Assembly: GCF_011386835.1 (NCBI RefSeq)
Contig: NC_088792.1
Location: 66,093,287 to 66,157,286 of the forward strand
Source of the DNA: Chrysemys picta bellii
Lineage: Eukaryota; Chordata; Testudines; Emydidae
Reading direction: 5' to 3'
DNA: 64,000 bases
Below, piece by piece: positions 12,125 to 21,650 of this stretch. The notes under the pieces are model-generated. The model made no database searches. It was not told the DNA's origin and saw only the letters and a list, made by a program, of their open reading frames with translations. The translations under genes and the position numbers were made by a program. The stretch's first letter is position 1; every line of letters starts with the position of its first letter.

Positions 12125-12335
12125 TAATAATATTTCACACTGATATATGACGTCTTTGATCCAAGGATCTCAGAGAATTCACAAGCATTAAGTAATTAAG
12201 CCTCACACGCTCCTGGGAGCTATGTATTAGTATCACCATTTCACAGGAGGGTGAACTGTAGCACAGAGAGATTTACATGGCATCTTCATGGTAAAACAGC
12301 AAATCAGTGACAGTGCTGGGAACAGAATTTGATAG
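12125..12335 (+). repeat. MIR-like SINE remnant
   Basis: A second, more diverged match to the MIR 3' half: ATCACCATTTCACAG, a GTAGCACAGAGAGATTTACA segment, then GTAAAACAGCAAATCAGTGACAG broken by mismatches and GGAACAGAATTTGATAG. Order and spacing agree with the copy at 6605-6835. Boundaries are approximate. Confidence 0.6.
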
Positions 12336-15300
12336 GAGAGTTAAATCCACTTGTTCTTTGGGACCAAGAACTCCTCTATGTGCTTGCATGTAGGGGCCTA
12401 GAACACAATCCTAATAAAGCTTGCAGTTAACTGAGTGATTAGCTTTAAATGGTGGTGGGTAGCCTTTGGAGGAGGGGAATAAAAATGGTGTCATATTGGA
12501 CACTCAGTTCTGGGTTTCCTTAATCTAGGAACAAAGTTAAGGGAGCAAGGGAACAATCATCTTTCACCATCAAGGGGACATCTCAGCCCCAGGGTACAAA
12601 CCTGGTGGTATCTGTGGATGAGTACACATTTACTGGGGAAAGCTGGTGGTCCTGCTGGTACAATTATCTGTGTCAGAGTGGCCTCGGGTGCCTAGTCTAG
12701 GAACTGGTCTAGGTCTTGGGTGGGGGGGGATATTATGCAGGTGTTTTAATTTTTACTTCGCCTATATAATGTTTTTAAATAGTGTCTATTGCCATGTTAT
12801 CTAAACAATGTATGATGTGTGGAGAGACTGGATAGCATGCAGCCTGCAAGGAACAGTTATCCATTTCCTACATCTATAAATTGTGTTTATCCTCTTTAAT
12901 TTTAAGAAAGTTGCAACCTCCTTCTCTTACCACCACTGTCTGTCCTGATTCTAATGTGCCCACGGCAATGAAGATATTGTTTCTGTTCTAATCAGTATAC
13001 CAAGAAAATGTGTTAACATGTGTTGGCTGCAGCACAGTATCTATTGGAGGATTATCCTATGAAATTGTCAGTATATGTCATGATAATTACATTTGTAACC
13101 TGCAACCTGTCAAGTGAGAAGAAGCTTACTTCAACAATTGTATTCCCTTTCACTTCACAGATGGAGCTTAATAAAGTGAACTACTTTAAAAAGTAGTGAG
13201 GTAATAACAGGCTTGGCATTTCAGTTGAGTGAAAAGAAGACACAATTTCAAGAACTTACTGAGACTAAGCTTTCTTCAGAAGTAGAGTTGATCAGACTCC
13301 TTTTTCCTTAAAAATCATAATCAGAGGGCCACATTCAGCACTGATGTAAATAGGGGTGTAAGTGGTAGCATAATTTGCAATGAGAGCATCTTTTCCTCCC
13401 ATCCTCAGCACCTCCAGGTTCCTTGCCCTACCAAACCCTCAGAGAATGTTCCCTAGTTGGCACTTTTGGAGTGACTTTCATTGGATCAGGTGGGCAAATG
13501 CAATGCCGCTGAGCTGGGGCAACCTACGCAAGAGATGTACTGAACCTGTAACGTCGCCATTAATAGAAAATATGATTAAGTATGTGGTAACATGCCTCAT
13601 TTCAATAATATTTAATGGAGAAAAATAAAAAATTAAGACATAAGTGGTAGCTCTAGGTTAACAGTGAAGCTTGGCTATTGGCTTTGGTAGAAGCAGGTCT
13701 TGCATGCACTTCTGAATGAGGTGTTGAATATAGTTTAGCTCAAACTAACCTGGCCAGCTAACCATGTTCTAGTTCAGTTCCTTGAGGAGAACCAGTTTGA
13801 ATTTAAATTAAATACTGTAGGAGGATAAACAATGGCAAATAATAGAGGGAAATGTTATTTTTACCTCATAGTTTATGCCACTTTGTGGAATATGGGTAGG
13901 AAGGTCAGGATCTAGGTAACTAGTTCCAGAATAATACAGTATGCATCTAACATCAGAGAGCCAATGAGGCCAGTTTTCTGGCTGCTTTGTACCACTGGAG
14001 TATTGCAATGCAGTTAGCATGAACCCAAGGATCAGGCCCATAATTTTGGTAATGGAAGAATTACTATGGGTTCAAATTAAATTTCTGAAGTTGACAATTC
14101 TCTTTCCACTTCCCCCCCCCCTTTCTTCTGCCTCCCATATTATACACCAATATCTCTTTATCAAATTGAATTTAAATAGAAGCTTCCTTCCTCTTTTGGC
14201 CTCCTGGACCCTACATAAAAAAGAACATTCTGATTATTACCTGGGAAAATTATTGCCTGGGAAATCATCCTGTCAAATAAGACTGTTGTTTTAAATATAC
14301 AGAACTATTTTGATATGCCCTTACAAGATATCTTAAGATATATAAGGTGGACATTGATGGTGTACATATGTTCATTTACTTTCTTCACTTTTCTATTTGC
14401 TGACCAAAGAAAACCACAAACGATTATGTGTAATGGTGCTATCATTATAGATTTATGAGGGAAGTATATGACCCCCCTTTGACAGATTTAAGAATGCATG
14501 TATGCAAGCTAAATGCTCTCTTCTAAATGTGGTTCTGTTGCTCAAACCCAAATGACATTACTGAGTCATTTCCCTCCCCTCTTCCCCCGTAGCAGCAGTG
14601 TTTCATAGATAAAAAGTTTTATGAGAAAATGGGACATATCAAATCTCAAATGGAATTTAAAACTTCAGCTTTATGGCACAGTCTTAACCTCTCATAAATT
14701 CAGTTAGGTCAAAGGGTCTGATTTTCAGAGGGCTTTTCCTTGATTTGAGTGGGAGCTGTAGGTACTCTGCACCTCTGAAAATCAAGCACGTCATTTTGGT
14801 GCTAAAATATAGATATAGGTACTCAGCTATAGGCATCCACGTTTGAAAGTATTGCCTAAGTTCACTTTTTACTTTTGTCAAGATTTGTATTACCTACCTG
14901 AATGGTAATGTATTATTTAAAATATACACCTAAAGTGATTTGTTCTATTGATAAAAACTACATGACATCATTCTTTCCATGTTTGGTCCTTTTTACATAA
15001 TCTCAATAAACTTCTGTAGGAACATAGGATTGGCCAACCTAGATCAGACCAAACTGAGTAATCAAATCCAATATCCTATTTCCTCTGGCAGTGGCCAATA
15101 TTTTGTGCTTCAGAGGAAGAAGATAAACCCTGTGATTCACAAAGCCAATTGGATGATGTTCCTTGAAGCATGGAATTTTATCAACCTTATCCCCTCTATG
15201 CACAATTACAAATGGTTATAAAATTCTCTAGCCTTGCTTAAAATTCAATAACAAGTTCAATAGGCTGACAATATGATAGGTGAAGCAGTCTTTTCCTTTA

Positions 15301-15394
15301 TTTGTTCTTTTGGTAGATTAAAAACCAGATATCCAGATACTGGTAATATTGTATTCAATATCTGAACTTTATGTAATTACTATGAACCCAGGCC
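12336..15394. other. Non-coding DNA with old dispersed repeat fragments
   Basis: No gene. The stretch 14695-14790 holds an inverted pair, GGGTCTGATTTTCAGAGG and CCTCTGAAAATCAAGC, typical of an old dispersed family with inverted ends. The rest is unremarkable AT-rich sequence. Confidence 0.5.
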
Positions 15395-15560
15395 CAGATT
15401 TGTAAAGGTATTTAGGCATTTCTCCACTCTGCATTGCAAAGCATTAGTGATTTAAACAGCTATTGCACATTTTCAAAAGTGACGTAGGCATGTAAAAGCC
15501 TAAGTCTAATTGAAAGTCAATAGGATTTAGGTTGCTAAATCATTTAGCTGCATTAGAAAC
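15395..15560. repeat. Dispersed repeat fragment ('GCCCAGATTTGTAAAGGTATTTAGGC' type)
   Basis: Recurrent text such as GGCCCAGATTTGTAAAGG, TATTTAGGCA, TTTTCAAAAGTG and TAGGCATG with the reversed GCCTAAGTC marks a diverged dispersed element with inverted internal motifs. Related text appears at ~26905-27125 and in the 15845-16840 repeat. Exact boundaries are not visible. Confidence 0.45.
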
Positions 15561-15695
15561 TTTTAATCAAGGATTTTTCTGCTGTGCCATATATAATATA
15601 TCCACATTGGGTAATGTGAATATATTGCCTACCTGGGGATATGTATAACAATATTAGTTTAATTTTGCCAGTGTTTAGCTATCATTTATTTTATG

Positions 15696-15784
15696 CCATG
15701 CGTCTGACGAAGTGGGTATTCACCCACAAAAGCTTGTGCTCCAATACATCTGTTAATCTATAAGGTGCCACAGGACTTTTTGTT
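15696..15784 (+). mobile_element. 89-bp Penelope-tail micro-retrocopy with perfect 12-bp TSD
   Basis: A free-standing copy of the PLE 3' tail, flanked by the identical 12-mer ATTTATTTTATG (15684-15695 and 15785-15796). It starts CCATGCGTCTGACGAAG, contains the hammerhead-like core, and runs through ATACATCTGTTAATCTATAA and GGTGCCACAGGACTTTTTG. The target duplication shows it moved as an independent 89-bp unit by retrotransposition and is not a remnant of a larger PLE. It belongs to the same variant as 27641-27766 (spacer CATTCA or TATTCA, then CCAATACATC). Confidence 0.8.
15704..15741 (+). ncRNA. Hammerhead-ribozyme-like motif in PLE tail (G12A variant)
   Basis: In order: CUGACGA (matches the core CUGANGA), an extra A, helix II GUGGG/CCCAC with a 6-nt loop, AAAA where GAAA is expected, a minimal helix III GC-UUGU-GC, and UC, after which cleavage would fall at 15741. 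The G-to-A change in GAAA should abolish catalysis. No helix I pairing with the flanks is evident, and the extra A before helix II departs from the classical fold. It is probably a dead descendant of a functional motif. Confidence 0.4.
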
Positions 15785-15844
15785 ATTTATTTTATGATTT
15801 TCCCTCTATTTTCTGTCTTATGCCAATAAACTTTGCTATTACAT

Positions 15845-16840
15845 GAGGCTGGATTTGGGCTAGATCCATGAAAGTACTGAGCCACCTATGACCCCATTTT
15901 AGCTACTTAAATCCCAGTTTTCGCTCAACTGCAATCCATAAAACTCCCACCGAACCCTGTAGGCACCTAAATTCACTCAACACCTAAATTGTTTAGGGTT
16001 AAAGTTCTCTTGGTGCCTAAATTTATGCTGTGAGCATGCACACTGCTGTCTTACTCTAGGTATTCCCAATGCCTATTTCCCACCTAAGCCCCAGAGTGAT
16101 TCACAAACCAGGGGAAGACAGGCATTCAGCTGCCTAACTCACATGCAGGGCCCAGTGTGGTACCCTAACCAATGGGTTACAGTCATTCCCCCTCTCTCTC
16201 GACCAATACTATTTAAGTATTTACTCACAGTGGAAGAGTCATTGGGAGGGAGCCATGGGGGAGCGGGAGAGAGAGGGAATGACTCTGTAGCCCAGAGATA
16301 AGGGCACCTACCTGAGGGGTGAGAAACCCTCAGTCTAGATCCCCTGCTCCAATCACTCTTTCATTACTTAGCCACAGTGGAAAAGCTTCAACAGGAGAGA
16401 CTGAGGAAGCCCCACATAAAAACATCCCATAGCTCAGTGGTTTGTGCACTTTTCTACAAGTGAGAGCCCCCTGTTCATATCCTTTCTCCCCATCTGGTAG
16501 AGAGGGGAATTAAACTTATTCCCTGGAAAAGCAGTATAGGCACCTAAGCTGGTTGACTCCAGGCACTAGGTTCCCATTTTGGATTGCTAAATAGATCTAG
16601 GCAACTTTCTACAGCCTGGTCTTAGGCTTCTGTCTCTGAGAGAGTCTTAGAAGACACCCCTCTGGTTGACATCTCCTGTTGGTTAGTTTGGACCGCTCCC
16701 CGCTTAGCATGCTGGCTTTTGTGGAGTGCATTCTTAGGCGCCAAACTTTCCCCATTCATAGAGGGAACCTAACGCAGCTTTGTGGATCATAGGGTGTTCC
16801 TGTGATTTTCTAGGTGCCTGAAGGTTGGGCACTGTGACAC
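15845..16840. repeat. ~1-kb dispersed repeat with inverted ends and internal tRNA-like text
   Basis: The left portion carries GTAGGCACCTAAATTC, GTGCCTAAATTTATGCTG and GATTCACAAACC. The right portion carries TTTGTGGATCATAGG and TAGGTGCCTG in the reverse sense. The centre (16275-16510) has two segments that read like degenerate tRNA-derived modules (GTAGCCCAGAGATAAGGGCA and ATAGCTCAGTGGTTTGTGCA followed by GTTCATATCC-type B-box text). No ORF of note. Boundaries are approximate and it directly abuts the Harbinger element at 16844. Confidence 0.5.
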
Positions 16841-17415
16841 TCCGGGCATGTCTGCACTACAAACTTAAGTCGACTTAACTTAAGTTGACATCCAGCCACC
16901 ATAGTAATTAAGTTGGTTGTGCATGTCCACACCACACTCCTTTTGTCGGTGGAGTGCATCCTCACTAGCAGCATTTGCATCAATGCAGAAAGCAGTGCAT
17001 TGTGGGTAGCTATCCCATAGTGCAACTCACTGCAGGGTTTTTTGGGAAGGGCTTGCAATGCCTCATGGGACCAAAACTATCACAGGCGTGACTATGAAGG
17101 TGGCTTCAATGTGCCATGAAGCAGTTTTCTCCCTCCTTTGACTTCATCTGCAACCCATTATATTTTGCACTTTTTTTCAAAAGGATGGCATAGCCACATG
17201 TACACCATTTGCAGAGAAGCAAGGATCCCACTCAGCTGTGCACTATTGTAGTTAGAGTTGCAAACACCACATGCCTTATCCTGCACTATTTACAGAGCCA
17301 TGAGAGGAACCACCGCATGGAACATGGCAATGTCCTTCAAGTAGCCCTGCCATGGACCATGGAATGAAACAATTCCCGATTGCTGTTGACAGTTGCACAC
17401 CAGCTGAACTCAGTG

Positions 17416-18560
17416 AAGCGCCGGTTCTGGACCCAAGAAACAAACATTGACTGGTAGGATCGCATCATTATGCAGGTATGGGATGATGAGCACTGGCTGC
17501 AGAACTTTTATATGTGCAAGGCTGCTTTCCAGGAACTGTGTGCAGAGCTCTCCCCAGCCCTGCAGTGCAGAGACACTAAAATGAGACCTGCTCTGACAGT
17601 GGAGAAGCGAGTGGCAATCGCTGTGTGGAAGTTTGCAACGCCAAACTGTTACTGCTCAGTGGGGAATCAATTTGGAGTTGGTAAATCCACCGTGGGGGTT
17701 GCTGTGATCCAAGTATGCAGGGCCATTAATTGCCTTCATCTAAGAAGGATATTGACTCTGGGCAATTTGCAGGACATAGTCAGGGCCGGCTCCAGGCACC
17801 AGCCTGGCAAGCAGGTGCTTGGGGTGGCCGCTCCGGAGAGGGGCGGCAGGTCCAGCTATTCGGCGGCAATTCGGTGGAAGGTCCCTCACTCCCACTCGGA
17901 GTGAAGGACCTCCCGCCGAATTGCCGCCGCAGATTTTTTTTTTTTTTTTTTTTTTTTGGCTGCTTGGGGCGGCCAAAATCCTGAAGCCGGTCCTGGACAT
18001 AGTTAATGGTTTTGCTACGATGGGGTTCGCTAACTGCGGTGGGGCAAAAAACAGAATGAATATTCCCAAAGAGTACATAAACAGAAAGGAATCCTTTTAT
18101 ATGGTGTTGCAAGCACTGGTGGATCACCGGGAGTGTTTTACTGATATCAGTGTTGGATGGTCCAGGAAGGTGCAGGACTCATGCAACTTTAAGAACACCC
18201 ATCTGTTCAGAAAGCTGCAAGCAGGGACTTTCTGTCCAGATCGCAAAATCACCATTGGTGACTTTGCAATGCCACTCATGATCCTGGGACACCCAACCTA
18301 CCCCTTACTCCCATGGCTCATGAAGCTGTACACCAGACACCTGGATAGTAGCAAGGAGTGGTTCAACAATAGACTCCACAAGTGCAGAATGGTGGTTGAA
18401 TATGCCTTTGGCCATTTGAAGGGTTGCTGGCGCAGTTTCCGTACAAGGTTAGGCCTCAGTGAAAAAAATATCCCCATGGTTATAGCTGCCTGCTGTGTGC
18501 TTCATAATATCTGTGAAGCAAAGGAAGAGAAGTTTCCATGGGATGGGGCGTGGAGGTGGA
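17416..18560 (+). pseudogene. Harbinger (HARBI1-like, DDE_Tnp_4) transposase pseudogene, split by a hAT MITE
   Basis: Homology begins at KRRFWTQETNIDW (17416) and is broken at once by a TAG at 17455 where a Trp is expected. It continues as QVWDDEHWLQNFYMCKAAF and then VGNQFGVGKSTVGVAV, the helix-turn-helix-like region. The reading frame stops at the hAT insertion (17781-17995) and resumes as DIVNGFATMGFANCGGA. The DGTHIP motif carrying the first catalytic Asp is replaced and shortened. The second Asp is kept in VGWSRKVQDSCNF, the Asp of GDPAYPL is His (GHPTYPLLPW), and the Glu of the last motif survives in MVVEYAFGHLKG. The end AACCVLHNICEAKEEKF is typical of the family. The stop, insertion and lost active-site residues make it non-functional. 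Confidence 0.88.
17781..17995. mobile_element. hAT MITE nested in Harbinger transposase, perfect 8-bp TSD
   Basis: Ends CAGGGCCGGCTCCAGG and CCTGAAGCCGGTCCTG form inverted repeats. The octamer GACATAGT lies on both sides (17773-17780 and 17996-18003) and duplicates the transposase codons for Asp-Ile-Val. The inside holds an almost continuous hairpin (17861-17897 against 17898-17930, GGCGGCAATTCGG against CCGAATTGCCGCC) and a 24-nt T run near 17934-17957. It shares its ends with 3288-3780. It inserted after the Harbinger copy arrived. Confidence 0.92.
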
Positions 18561-19829
18561 TAGGCTGCCTCCTAAGTTTGAGCAGCCAGATACCAGGGTT
18601 ATAAGAAGAACTCAGTGTGGAACAATGCGTCTGAGGGAAGCTTTGGAAACCTGTTTTAGTAATGACCTACAGTAATGTGCGCTGCTTTTCTGTATTTTGC
18701 CTACCCATAGTCTGAACCTTGCTGTGACTGCTGTGTTTCTTTCTCGGGCACAAACCCTCCCCCCCATACCTCAGTTTCACTATCTCTCTCCTTCCCATGC
18801 TTTGAATTAATAAAGATGGTTTCATTTTCAAGACATGGACTTTTATTGCACACAGATATACACACAGAAAGATCTGACAAAGAATTAAACCTTGGAAAGA
18901 CAGTGGAATAAAATTGAGAGGCGGAAAACTCATTCATCTTGTCTTTAAACGGACAGTGGCCTTGCCTATGCGTGGCTGTTATTCTTGGCACCCTCCCCCA
19001 GGGTTCAGTGGAAGGGATATTGCAAATCCTCCCCCACACACAACTTGCCTTGTGGAATGTGTATATGTGGGGTGGGGAGGGTAGAGGGACTACAACGATT
19101 TTGGAATGCCGTTCTAAAGGGGCTGTTGAGTGAGTCGAGCATCAAGGTGTTTCTCCTGAAGGTCACTCAGATGCCTCAACATGTCTGTCTGTTCCTTCAG
19201 AATCCCCAATATCTCCTGCTGTGTGCCACGCTCATTCTCCTGGGCTGCTCTCCTGCTCATAATGTCCATGTCCAGTTTTCAGAGAGAGCAACCCTTCACA
19301 TCCTCTGCCTAGTATCCACTGTCCTAGAGGTGTTCATTATCTCATTAAACATGTCACCACAGGTTCTTTCACCTTTGTCTTATCTGGGAGAGCCTCTCCA
19401 CCAGTGTGAAGGAAGAGCTGAAGGCCACACTTTCAGCTGCAAACCATGCAAAGCAGAAAGGAACTATTGTCAGTGCAACCTGGGGTCTAGTGCAGAGCTG
19501 CTATATAAAAATCACTCCCTCAAATCCACACAGGTGTAAAGCAGAACATTTTCATTTCTACAAGGTATACATTGAACTGGTTTGATGTCACAGCCATGGT
19601 GAGTATGGCTCAGGGCCAGGGGCACCAGACCCCTTGCGGCATTGGGTGGGCAACCTGTGGCAGAACCGGCGGTTGCCAGGGGGCCACACCACCTCCCCTT
19701 TGTAACGTGGAAGTTGTCTGGAGGTTGGGGACCAGCGTTCCCCCTCCCAAACTGCAAGCCTTGGCAGAAGCGGCACTGGGGGGGGGTCATGCGGTAGCAT
19801 GTGACCACCACAACATTTTCCTTCCCCCT

Positions 19830-20216
19830 TACCCCACCCCTGCTGTCACTGCTGCTCTCCAGCACCCGATTCTTGTGGTTTCTGAGGCCAATGCCGACCC
19901 CTGCAGCCCAGCTGTAGCCCTTCTCCCCAATGTCCCAAGCAATCTGCTCATAGATGTCTATATTTCTATGGCTGGATTGGACCTGTGCTCTTCTCCCCAC
20001 AGATTCAGAAGATTCATCACCACCTGTGTACTCCAGGCGGAGCACATTTGGAGCGTGAAGCTGGCATGATAACGGGTGAGTTCTCCACGCCAAACAAACA
20101 GGAAATGGAAATTCAAAAGTTCCCAGTCCTTCAACAGGGGAGGGGCTGTTTCCTGTGTACCTGGCTTCTGGGCAGTGGAGCTGAGAATGGTGATCACAGC
20201 AGTCACAGCGGAGCAT
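19830..20216 (-). pseudogene. Myb/SANT-like Harbinger accessory protein, frameshifted relic
   Basis: Read on the - strand, one frame gives SAWSTQVVMNLLNLWGEE, matching the W-x2-x-EV-x-LL-x-LWG-x-E start of the Myb/SANT-like domain. A shifted frame then gives QSSHRNIDIYEQIAWDIGEK and GYSW, matching the RSSKRN...EKVSKAMKDRGHNRD part of the intact homologue at 63610. The RNA-distal half is replaced by unrelated reading. The upstream DNA (ATTTCCTGTTTG, GCGTGGAGA) is also shared with the 63-kb element. The 234-codon frame that spans this area is a mix of real and shifted sequence and does not represent one protein. Confidence 0.72.
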
Positions 20217-20453
20217 TGTGGGACACCTCCTGGAGACCAGTTAAGTCGACGGAAGCAATGCAGTGTCTACACTGCCAATACGTCGACCTAACTACGTCGA
20301 CTTAAGTGCTATGCCTCTCGCGGAGGTGGAGTAATTAAGTCTATGTAGCAGGCGAGTTACATCGGCGAAAGGGACCTGGTTTTGTAGACAAAAACATTAT
20401 TAGGTCGACGTAAGGCAGCTTATGCCGACCTGTGTAGTGTAGACCAGGCCTCA

Positions 20454-20838
20454 GTACTGCAATACTTAAGTCCCTTCATAGATCCCACCCATGGTGATTT
20501 AGGCAATCACTGTAGCGTGTTAGAGAAGGAAACTGTCTTCTGACTTTAAAGGAGACTGAAGAAGAAATGAGAGAAGAACTATAGCACGCATTCAAGGACC
20601 ACAGGAAGGCCAATCTCCTCCCCAAAAGTGTTGGGAGGATACTCTAACATGGGCACATGAAGAGCGGCATGACTTGAGATCTTGCTGCCTTATTGGTTAC
20701 ACTTCTAAATTTATGAGACTTTAATCTAATTAAACAACCACTTGATCTGATAGCTAGCAAACACATAATTAAGTATGTATAAATTCAGCCTAGAATAAGA
20801 TGTGAAGTGAAGTAATTTGAGCAATCTTGCAAAGTAAT
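20454..20838. other. Non-coding spacer
   Basis: Short AT-rich stretch between the Harbinger element and the PLE. Nothing recognised. Confidence 0.6.
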
Positions 20839-20884
20839 AAGAATAGGAGTACTTGTGGCACCTTAGAGACTAAAAAATTTATTA

Positions 20885-20922
20885 GAGCATAAGCTTTCAT
20901 GGGCTACAGCCCACTTCTTCGG
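20885..20922 (-). ncRNA. Hammerhead-like motif in the 3' tail of the PLE
   Basis: On the - strand: CCGAAGA at the core position (two changes from CUGANGA), helix II GUGGGC/GCCCAU with loop UGUA and a G-U closing pair, GAAA, GC-UUAU-GC and UC. Fold parts are kept but the core is changed, so activity is unlikely. It is useful as the direct link between the PLE 3' UTR and the free-standing tail copies. Confidence 0.35.
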
Positions 20923-21102
20923 ATGCATAGAATGGAACATATATTGAGGAGATATATATACACACATACAGAGAGCATGAACAGGTGGGAGTTGTCTTAC
21001 CAACTCTGAGAGGCCAATTAAGTAAGAGAAAAAAACTTTTGAAGTGATAATCAAGCTAGCCCAGTACAGACAGTTTGATAAGAAGTGTGAGAATACTTAC
21101 AA

Positions 21103-21540
21103 GGGGAGATAGATTCAATGTTTGTAATGGCTCAGCCATTCCCAGTCCTTATTCAATCCTGAGTTGATTGTATCTAGTTTGCATATCAATTCCAGCTCAG
21201 CAGTCTCTCGTTGGAGTCTGTTTTTGAAGTTTTTCTGTTATAAGATAGCCACCCGCAGGTCTGTCATTGAATGTCCAGACAGGTTAAAGTGTTCTCCCAC
21301 TGGTTTTTGAGTATTATGATTCCTGATGTCAGATTTGTGTCCATTAATTCTTTTGCGTAGAGACTGTCCGGTTTGGCCAATGTACATGGCAGAGGGGCAT
21401 TGCTGGCACATGATGGCATATATCACATTGGTAGATGTGCAGGTGAACGAGCCCCTGATGGTATGGCTGATATGATTAGGTCCTATGATGATGTCACTTG
21501 AATAGATATGTGGACAGAGTTGGCATCGGGCTTTGTTACA
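21103..21540 (-). pseudogene. PLE GIY-YIG endonuclease domain relic
   Basis: Open on the - strand from CNKARCQLCP (the Cys-x5-x-Cys linker typical of PLEs) through VIYAIMCQQCPSAMYIGQTG, where the GIY (here VIY) and YIG motifs appear, then QSLRKRINGHKSDI with the conserved Arg, and PVGEHFNLSGHS. A single TAA at 21238 interrupts, after which the same frame continues (QKNFKNRLQRETAELELI, then LNKDWEW) to a natural end near 21103. In PLEs this domain nicks the target DNA for target-primed reverse transcription. Only the one stop codon separates this part from an intact domain end. Confidence 0.88.
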
Positions 21541-21650
21541 AGGATAGGTTCCTGGGTCAGTGTTTTTGTTCAGTGATGTGTGGTTCTGGTGAGTATTTGC
21601 TTTAGGTTGCGGGGTTATCTGTAAGCGAGGACAGGTCTGTCTCCCAAGAT

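Larger units (their letters stand above)
16844..20450 (+). mobile_element. Near-full-length decayed PIF/Harbinger DNA transposon (3.6 kb)
   Basis: The left end reads GGGCATGTCTGCACTAC and the right end, on the other strand, GGCCTGGTCTACACTACACA, so the termini are inverted repeats. The flanking triplets are TCC and TCA, consistent with a 3-bp Harbinger target duplication with one change. It holds both standard Harbinger genes as relics: transposase on + (17416-18560) and a Myb/SANT-like protein on - (about 20216-19830), pointing towards each other. A 215-bp hAT MITE sits inside the transposase. The right ~400 bp are clearly homologous to the young element starting at 63225. Confidence 0.85.

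Noticed and set aside
19512..20216. 234-codon - strand frame as a single protein
   Set aside because: Only a short part matches the Myb-like domain, the beginning of the domain is in another frame, and the rest is unrelated reading; it is a frameshifted relic.
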